In this document: positions 57,246 through 64,000 of the stretch, one piece after another
How the letters are laid out: every line of letters starts with the position of its first letter
Numbering within the stretch: the stretch's first letter is position 1
DNA from: Nelumbo lutea
Taxonomy: Eukaryota; Streptophyta; Magnoliopsida; Proteales; Nelumbonaceae
Assembly: GCA_022828595.1 (NCBI GenBank)
Contig: JAKGHH010000001.1
Coordinates: 72,660,401-72,724,400, forward strand
Length of the DNA stretch: 64,000 nucleotides
Reading direction: 5' to 3'
Notes under the pieces: generated by a model
Database searches by the model: none
What the model was told of the DNA's origin: nothing
The model's input: the letters and a program-made list of their open reading frames with translations, nothing else
Program-made: the position numbers and the translations under genes

Positions 57246-57649
57246 CATGCTACAAAAAGGTAAGTTCTCATCCTACAAAAGCTAAGTCCTCACTTTTTAG
57301 AAATTGAAGCTCTCACTTTATAGTTTACATTTTTTATGAACTCAAAGACTACACAAGGAGCTAACAGACTAAGTTTACTTTCAATTTAGTTAAAGCCTCA
57401 TTAGTCCTCTTCGCAAGGTCCCCCCTACAAAGATGAGCTCTTTGTGGCTTCCGCAGGAGTTGGCGGTCAATAGACTACATAGGCGCCCTTACTGGTCGAG
57501 CCTTCTGAGGCTCCCGTGTGAGCTGGCGACCTAAAGTTAGTAGTGTTGCCCCCGAAGGTCGAGCTCCTAGTAGCTTCTTGTAGGAGTGGGTGACCAACAT
57601 TATGAAGCTGATGCAGCGCAATCATAGCTCTAAGGCACCCACTTGGTCG

Positions 57650-57912
57650 GCTCGGCACCTTACAGGTAGCTCGGCACCTGATCAGCTCGGCACCTCACTG
57701 GTAGCTCGGCACTTGGTCAGCTCAGCACCATGCAAGTAGCTCGGCACCTAGTCAGCTCGAAACCTCACTGGTAGCTCGACACTTGGTCAGCTCGGCATCT
57801 CGCAGGTAGCTCAGCACTTGTCAGTTCGGCACCTCACAGATAGCTCGGCACCTAGTCTGCCCGACACCTCAGAGGTAGCTCAACACCTGGTCAGTTCGGC
57901 ACCTCACTAGCA
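57650..57912 (+). repeat. AGCTCGGCACCT minisatellite in element interior
   Basis: Units of about 18-21 bp (AGCTCGGCACCTxxxxGGT) recur more than ten times with variation. The words also occur in the LTRs and, inverted, in 54955-55195. Confidence 0.85.
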
Positions 57913-57913
57913 A

Positions 57914-58260
57914 AGCCTACATGCCACATTACTGCTTAAGACCCAGTTGCCTCTTCGGCACGGGCAAAGTCAAAAAAGAGTGGACTACGAATCACTCCCA
58001 AAAGCCTACGGGCCACATTACTACTTAAGACCCAGTGACCTCTTCGGCATGGGCAAAGTCAAAGAAGAGTGGACTACGAGTCGCTCCCAAAGCCTACCGG
58101 CCACATTACTGCTTAAGACTCAGTCGCCTCTTCGGCATGGGCAAAGTTAAGAAGAGTGGACTACGAGTCGCTCCCAAAGCCTACGAGCCACACTATTGCT
58201 AAATACCAGTCGCTTCCTCAACATGAGCAAAATCAGCAAAAGTGAACTATAAGTTGCCCC
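57914..58260 (+). repeat. Tandem repeat of about 88-bp units, four copies
   Basis: AGCCTAC starts the units at 57914, 58003, 58091 and 58178. Each has CCACATTACT...TTAAGAC, CTCTTCGGCA(C/T)GGGCAAAG and AGAGTGGACTACGA blocks. The last copy is the most diverged. The short open frame over it is spurious. Confidence 0.9.
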
Positions 58261-58447
58261 CACAGACTAAGGGCTACACTACTGAACTGGTAGAGACCTC
58301 CTCACCTTACAGGCAGCTCACCACATACAGGCAGCTCCCAAAGCCTAAGGAATTGGATCAGCACTTACTAGCTCGTCAACTTACGGGCCAAAAGAAGAAA
58401 TCTACTCCCTTCGCTGAGTTACTCTCAGCTCAGGAGTGGGGGGCAAA

Positions 58448-59366
58448 TGATGAGGGCGGATTTGGCCCTCCAGTGAAATTGTGACACCTGGCACCTCATG
58501 CAAACCAAGTGCAGCCTCTTGACAACTGGGCAGCTCAGGAATCTCGGGAAGCTCGACAGAGCTTGCCACAGCTTGCCACTTACAAACAACTCGGCATGGC
58601 TTGCCACAAGCAGCTCAGCATAGCTCGGGGAGCTCGGTATAGCTAGGGGCAGCTCGGCATAGGCAGCTAGCCACTCCACAGGCAGCCTAGCATCTTACGA
58701 AGAGCTCGCCACTTAGGGGCAGCTCGACACTTACAGGTAGCTCAGCATAGGCAGTTGGCCACTCCGTAGGCAGCCTGGCGTCTTACGAAGAACTCGCCAC
58801 TTAGGGGCAGCTCGACACTTACAAGTAGCTCGGCACTTAGGGGTAGCTCGGTGTATCATAGGAAGATCTCCTGCCTCACAGCCGTACCTGACAGATCTGG
58901 AGACCTATGCCCACATCGCTTGCTAGGCGGCATTGTGCCTACCAGTCCTAAGAGCTATCCCTTGACTGGCAGAGTCGTACTTTGTAGCAGCCGCCTGCAC
59001 CCGCCACCTCAGCTCTGGCAGTAACGACTGCGGTAGAGAGACAAAGGCGGTTATGCCTGACTTGATGGAGGTTGTTATGCCTGATTTGACAGGACACCAC
59101 TATATAAGGACTCTGACCCCCAAAGACAAGGAGAGAGAATGAAAAAAATGGAGGTAATCTCTACTTTCTAGCTCTCTCATTTCTCTCCAAGCTCCCCACA
59201 ATCAAAATGCTAACTTAGGCATCAGAGAGTCCCTGTCGGGAAAATACTCCCAGGTCCTCTGATTCAGTTCTCGCAGGTTCCTCAGCTCCCGCCACCTACA
59301 AAGAGGAGAAAAAGATGGATTTCTCGCAGGTCCCTCAGCTCCCGCTGCCTACAAAGAAGAGGAGAT
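58448..59366 (+). repeat. 3' LTR of minisatellite-bearing element (truncated)
   Basis: Matches 55937-56870 throughout, including the 86-bp duplication and TATA box. It ends at ACAAAGAAGAGGAGAT where the next LTR fragment starts. Confidence 0.85.
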
Positions 59367-59990
59367 TGTTAGACAGTTTTGTATGCCCTTAGCTTCAATC
59401 CGATTTGATGTACTTTTGATATATAGTGTAAATAAATAAAGTGCATGTTTGATTCATGTTGTTTGGTATAATTCTGTGTAAAGCCCTAAAACTGGACACT
59501 TCATGAGACACGTGTTAGTTTTAAATGTTCACAGCCATTGGATAAGTCTGGGGAGATTTATCCTGCTAAGGTTGATACTGGTGTGCCGCCAAGTGTTGGG
59601 ATGGCCTGTGTCGGCCACCAGGGTAAGACCCAAGGCACATGCAGTATGGGATTACTCGAATCCTTGAACCAGACCAGATTTCCAGTATTGTCCTGGACCA
59701 TGGAGACAGATGGGCAAAACTGAAAAGTTACACCTGACCCCTAGACTCGATTATAATACTTCACTAGGTGTTGAATCGGGCTATCTTTGATATGCCAATC
59801 AGTGAGATCCTTAGCGGGGGTCAAAACCTGGGCATGTTGGGGCAGTCTGAGAATTCATCTGAGTGGGTGATCATAGTGATAGAATCAGCCCCTTTATCGG
59901 ACAAAGATAATGATCAAGAATGCACTCTCTGATGGAAACCAAACTGTCAGCAGTTGATTTTGTGTATGATCTATATTATCTATTTCATTT
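59367..59990 (+). repeat. Partial LTR of the same family as the solo LTR at 20116-21988
   Basis: TGTTAGACAGTTTTGTATGC, ATGTTTGATTCATGTT, AACTGGACACTT, TAGCGGGGGTCAAAACCTGG and AATTCATCTGAGTGGGTGAT match the minus strand of 21988-21400 in order. Only the first about 600 bp of the 1.87-kb LTR is present. The open frame at 59538-59723 is not a gene. Confidence 0.85.
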
Positions 59991-60083
59991 ATTGCCCCTT
60001 ATTGGAACTAGATTTTAGAATACGGCAGCTTCTAAAACTGCAACAGTGCAGCCAATTATATTAGCATTTTTTTTGCACCTTAA

Positions 60084-60197
60084 GGCTATGTTTGATTTGA
60101 AGGAAAAGGAAGGGAAAGACAGGGAAACCAATACAAGGTTTGTAAAGGTTTCTCTACCTTTCCCTTCTTTACATTTTTCTTCAAACCAAACATAGCC
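60084..60197. mobile_element. Small foldback MITE, 114 bp
   Basis: GGCTATGTTTGATTTGAAGG at the left and its near-exact inverse (CTTCAAACCAAACATAGCC) at the right, with the arms continuing into GGAAAGGGAAAGA/TCTACCTTTCCC-like pairing. The element is almost wholly hairpin. Confidence 0.85.
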
Positions 60198-60785
60198 CAA
60201 AAGTTCCTAGAATGTAATTGCACCTTAAAAGTTTGCCAAAACCATGCTTTTCTCTTCATTTTTTTTATGTTTTTTTTGCATACAATTAAGCTTTTTTTCA
60301 GAGAGATTATTGCATACAATTAAGTAAAAACAGTTTTAACCAAATGGGTGCAAGACAATTGTAATCTATTTCCAAGTAGAATACTGCAAGGGACCCAATG
60401 TTTGGTAAAACTCTCTAGACTATGAAGAGTTCAAGAGAGTCCGGATCTCATGACCACAAGAATTCTGCCCACGTCTATCCACGTGGGAAACATCTCATCC
60501 TCCTACATAGTATTATGCACGGGAAGATGTTCTCAATGCATAGAGGTAGTGTGTTGTGAGTAGACGTGAATAAAATTCTTGTGGACAGGAGATCCGGAGT
60601 CAATTCAAGACCCATGAACAGATGGACCCTATCTTCTATATCAGTTGGGTTAGAAGTCAACATATGCACCTTTAATTTTTACTTAATTGGATGGTTGAGA
60701 GAGAATTTTATATATTGCTGCATAGACAATAAGAGGGTCTATGGACCAGTTTTGGATTGGACTCCATTTAGTCAAAAATCAATTT
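60198..60785. other. No gene recognised; imperfect inverted pair
   Basis: CACAAGAATTCTG near 60457 and GTGAATAAAATTCTTGTGG near 60565, with CATCTCATCC/GATGTTC between them, suggest an old hairpin. Related GAAGATGTTC words occur at 41630 and 41720. Confidence 0.4.
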
Positions 60786-61110
60786 GAACAGATTAGACAG
60801 ACCAAAAAAACATTGGATTGGACCAATTGATACAAAATATTTATTAGATTGGATTGGACCTGGTCCGCCTGTAACAAATTTATACTGGATTGGGTTGGAT
60901 TAAGCCAACATCTGATTCATTGATATAAGATTGGGTTGAAACCAATCTAAATCAAAATGAATTTGAACAGATTGGACAATCCAAATATTAAATTGAACCA
61001 GTCCAAATTAGTCCAAAACATTCATTTGGATTGGACTTGGTCCATTTATAATGAACTCACATTGGACTGGATCAGATTGGATGAAATCCAGTCCAATTGA
61101 TACCCTATTA
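60786..61110. repeat. Repeat rich in GGATTGGAC/GTCCAAT words, probable MITE
   Basis: ATTGGATTGGACCAATTGATA at the left and CCAGTCCAATTGATACCCTA at the right share words in direct and inverse order. Ends unresolved. Confidence 0.4.
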
Positions 61111-61430
61111 GACAAATTCCAATTTGATTATGTTGGTTTTTAGTAATATACCTAATATTCTAGTTCCAAAGCATATGGTGGAGTTCATTTCTCCTCTTTT
61201 AGGGAAAGAGGGGGAAGCATCTGCACTCCGCAGCCAATGGAAAACGAGACCACACACACTATCAGTGATATGATGTGAATGTAAACTGTAAAGCATGAGA
61301 GACGTGGCTTAACTATATCCACCACGAAAAGCATATCGCACATTGAAAGAGAGAAAAATTCCCCAATAACAATAACCTGGCCACATGTATCACCTATGAC
61401 AAGCAATCACAACTATCAGCTCATCTATCA

Positions 61431-61800
61431 TGGGGCATCTGGGTGGGCTCGGGTTGAACATTACTAAAATTTTGAAGAGCCCAGAGCCTAGAGTTAAACA
61501 CAAGCAGATGTCTCAGGTCAGGTATATATATATATATATTATTTATATTATATTTTTATAAATTTGTTGTGTTGCTTTTTATAAAAAAACATGTATATAT
61601 ATGATGAAAATATTTGAAAAAATATTTGTATTTTTTTGTTTATCTTTTTTAAAATTATTATATTTTAATTTTCTTTTAATAATTTATTATTATTTTTTTA
61701 AATAAATCGGATCAGCTCTTAATGATGTCAAATTGGATTCAGATTACCCTGATTCAAATCTGATGAAATCCGTTTGCATTCCAAAGCACTGGTTTTGAAT
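61431..61800. repeat. Probable MITE with TA-rich core
   Basis: GC-richer flanks (GGGCTCGGGTTGAAC; CGGATCAGCTCTTAATGATG) surround a long AT-rich core, like the other MITEs here. No inverted ends could be fixed. Confidence 0.35.
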
Positions 61801-62867
61801 TTGGGAAACTTGGCCATTTTACACCTCAAAGTCGAATGAAATGATTTCAAATGTTGGGAATTTAAAGTACTTTTTATATTAACATTTTATATTAATATAT
61901 GATATGGGTTGACTATCTATGGAAAAGACATCATATCCAAAAAAAAATTGTGACCAATCAATTTGTCAAAATTCATAAATTTTGATTGATCAAAACTTTT
62001 CTGATACCATGTCTTTTCAGCATTATAAATTTTCATTTAAGGGTCATTATTTGATATAATGTAAAATCTCAGGGTGACGGACATGAAAATGTGGGTTTGA
62101 GAGTGGCAGGACTAATACAGACTGGTAGACCCAACAAATGACAACTTCTGATGAACAATATGGACTGGCCACAGGTTCCCTCCAATTGGCTAAACTAAAC
62201 TAGAATAAGGAATGATTTCAAAATTGAATGGGATTGGAAAAATTGGAAATTGATCACCCTTTCACCCTAAAATTGCCTTTTGGTAAAAAAAACTATTAAT
62301 TTGATTAATAAACCATTGACCTGAATATAGTTGAACTGTCAATCTACCATTTAAACTGTACAGTCAGACCGTTCAACCTAGAAATCGAACTCAAAACGAT
62401 TCTGTGTCTAACCCGATTTTAAAAACCTTGAGAATAGTAGTGCTGGAAGGTTCCCGGGATCCTCAAGGTTGATCTCTAGTTGGGTCCCATACAATAGTGG
62501 AATGAAATATGAGACAGGTGGCAGGTTATAGGTACCGTGTCCGCTAATCAAGTCTCTCTCTCTCGATAGCCAATAATTTGTTTTTGCGTGCAGGATGTTA
62601 TGATGAATAACTTGTTCCATAACACGAGGTAGGGGTAATTTTTGAAAGCCATGAAATGAGACAAAGTTCTCTTTTCACTTGATGGCAACCCTAAAGTAAG
62701 GCAAGCTTTAAGGCAGGTTAAATGGATGCTGTAGGCTGAATTTCTTGGCTGAACTAAATGACTTACTACTTTTTCTTTTACTGAATAAAATAATCATATA
62801 GGTCTGTGTTTGGTGCTGGTACCAATTCTGTTTTTACTCAAAACACTAATTTGATATTTCTACAAAT
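61801..62867. other. No gene recognised; fragment of hAT-like repeat at 62280-62435
   Basis: 62280-62435 (CCATTGACCTGAATATAG, CAGACCGTTCAACC, CCCGATTTTAAAAACCTTG) resembles the element at 7379-7985. The open frame at 62408-62620 was not recognised. Confidence 0.45.
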
Positions 62868-63339
62868 CAAGGTTCAAAGTTTTGATATGTATCGAGTTAT
62901 ATCGACTGATATGTATTAAGGTTGTTTCAGGGTTTAATTCGATTAAGGGATAGACAGGTCTTAAATCGATCCCTCTGAATAGGGGTGGATTCGAGTCGAG
63001 CCAAGCCGAATAATATGAGGCTCAAGCTCGGCTCTCCAAGGTAATACAAGGCTGAGCTCGGTTTGAGCTAGAACATTGAGCTCGAACTCAGTTTGAGTAA
63101 AAAAACTATTAAGCTCGAGCTCAATTCGGCCCGAACTCAATTTAAAAAATATATATTTTATAAAAATAAAAAATTATATATAAAAAATATTTTTTATTTG
63201 ATATTTAAAAAATTAATAATATATATACCCCTACCTCTGAACCAGATTTAAAAAATTAAATAAAATAAGAGAAGCAGCCCCGATACAGTCCGATATAACC
63301 CTACCAGCATATCAGGCTGTATCAATATTTTGAACCTTG
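62868..63339. mobile_element. hAT-like MITE, TIR CAAGGTTCAAA, interrupted by another MITE
   Basis: Starts CAAGGTTCAAAG and ends TTTTGAACCTTG. Flanks CTACAAAT (62860-62867) and TTACAAAT (63340-63347) match at 7 of 8. Shares its ends and the GTATCGATATTTTGAACC-type terminus with 14530-14765. Without the nested element it is 218 bp. Confidence 0.88.
62980..63233. mobile_element. hAT MITE, 254 bp, nested, TIR TAGGGGT
   Basis: Starts TAGGGGTGGATTCGAG and ends ATATACCCCTA. The 8-bp duplication CCTCTGAA is perfect on both sides (62972-62979 and 63234-63241). The interior repeats AAGCTCGGCT/GAGCTCGA words. Confidence 0.93.
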
Positions 63340-63347
63340 TTACAAAT

Positions 63348-64000
63348 ACCCTCCTATAGCATTGTATACTAATTTGTATTGATCAACCCATTAAAGAGAT
63401 CACAACCTGCTTAATGACTTATTCACCAACAGGTCTTATCAAATTAAACCAACACTCCTGATTGATAATTATTAGATAAGTTCTGGGTATGCGAGGGTTT
63501 GGTTCAGGACCGGTTCTGCATATTTATTTATCAGTTAGGTATTCAGTCTGACCTGACCCAAACCAGACATAGCCCATCGACAATTCTATATTCTGTCACT
63601 GTGTTGAAATTTCCACATAGTGTAGCCATCCTTTTTCAACTACACTAAGTATTTTTTGCTAAATAGGTCGCAAGTCCACTGTATGGTATGCTAAGAGGGG
63701 ATTTTTTATCCTCTGGTATACTTTTTAAAACAAAGAAAGTTGAATATATTAAAGAGAGAGGATATTCCCTTCCACACACACAAAGAAATGTTCTGCCTGG
63801 AATCCACTCATTCTTCTGTTTGATTATTTGTACTTTCTCTCAACCACTAATCCCTCCACGACTGTGAGTCAGCTCATGGGAGCAAATTCTGTTAGTGAAT
63901 AGGAAGGACCGAAGGAAGGTGGAGATATCATTCCCAGCGATCAAAGGATTCAAGACCGACCCTAGAAGCAGTCATTTGATATTGGTATTACGCAACCCAC
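63348..64000. other. No gene recognised
   Basis: AT-rich non-coding sequence up to the window edge; no open frame of note. Confidence 0.5.

Larger units (their letters stand above)
55937..59366 (+). mobile_element. Non-autonomous LTR retroelement with minisatellites, 3' LTR truncated
   Basis: The left LTR 55937-57225 and the right LTR 58448-59366 both start TGATGAGGGCGGATTTGGCC. The right one stops where another LTR fragment begins, at the point equal to about 56870 of the left copy. TTGGCATTGTCTGTGGGAAC directly after the left LTR is a Tat-like primer-binding region, and GAGTGGGGGGCAAA before 58448 is the purine tract. The 1.2-kb interior is repetitive and has no gag or pol. It probably depends on a Tat-type gypsy element such as the lineage at 12634-18839. 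Confidence 0.85.

Noticed and set aside
61108..61406. Hydrophobic minus-strand frame
   Set aside because: Valine- and isoleucine-rich translation of AT-rich sequence; no start context or homologue recognised.

Overview
This window is plant nuclear DNA, most likely from a flowering plant with an expanded, transposon-rich genome. Three things show it: introns of the plant GT-AG type, two plant host genes, and every major class of plant transposable element. Little of the window codes for host protein. Two host loci are supported. One is the terminal exon of the plastid terminal oxidase gene (PTOX/IMMUTANS) at 6182-6405 on the plus strand. The other is a complete five-exon minus-strand gene (40603 down to 24558) for a small, conserved, two-membrane-segment plant protein of about 180 residues, reconstructed here from splice sites and reading-frame continuity. 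Its introns are inflated to about 16 kb by retroelement insertions.

Layout. 1-2746: an L1-type LINE with reverse transcriptase and RNase H, interrupted by a second, 5'-truncated LINE in the opposite orientation. 2747-6180: small foldback elements and a TRIM, possibly all inside a PTOX intron. 6182-6405: PTOX last exon. 7379-8608: two hAT-like MITEs. 8640-12450: a pair of about 0.65-kb inverted arms around a 2.5-kb loop holding one exon-like segment. 12634-18839: a complete Ty3/gypsy element of Tat type with TSD CCTTC, a gag remnant, no pol, and an antisense gypsy-type transposase ORF. 19111-23707: a non-coding LTR element (733-bp LTRs) with a 1.87-kb solo LTR nested in it (TSD GTGTG). 24558-40603: the minus-strand host gene, whose introns carry an AU SINE, a 6-kb Ty1/copia element (26867-32871, TSD CAGCT) and several truncated LINEs. 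41400-43500: foldback MITEs. 43900-52531: a second, decayed Ty1/copia element (TSD AAACC) whose two LTRs both keep an ordered heat-shock-element-like motif. Its 3' half holds a tandem array of about 167-bp units and a LINE tail. 52915-55905: MITEs and an inverted LTR of a non-autonomous family. 55937-59366: another copy of that LTR family, a non-coding element full of minisatellites. 59367-64000: a fragment of the family of the nested solo LTR, then MITEs, two of them nested with clean 8-bp target duplications.

How it fits together. The window shows layered insertion: LINE into LINE, solo LTR into LTR element, MITE into MITE, MITE into gypsy gag. Two host transcription units persist. The L1 fragments share an RNase H domain near their 3' end and are 5'-truncated with long target duplications, as expected of target-primed reverse transcription. 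The non-autonomous LTR elements (TRIM, 19.1-23.7 kb, 55.9-59.4 kb, and the pol-less Tat element) would depend on proteins from elsewhere in the genome. No CRISPR array, rRNA or functional tRNA gene was seen. All assignments are from reading the sequence, not from database searches.
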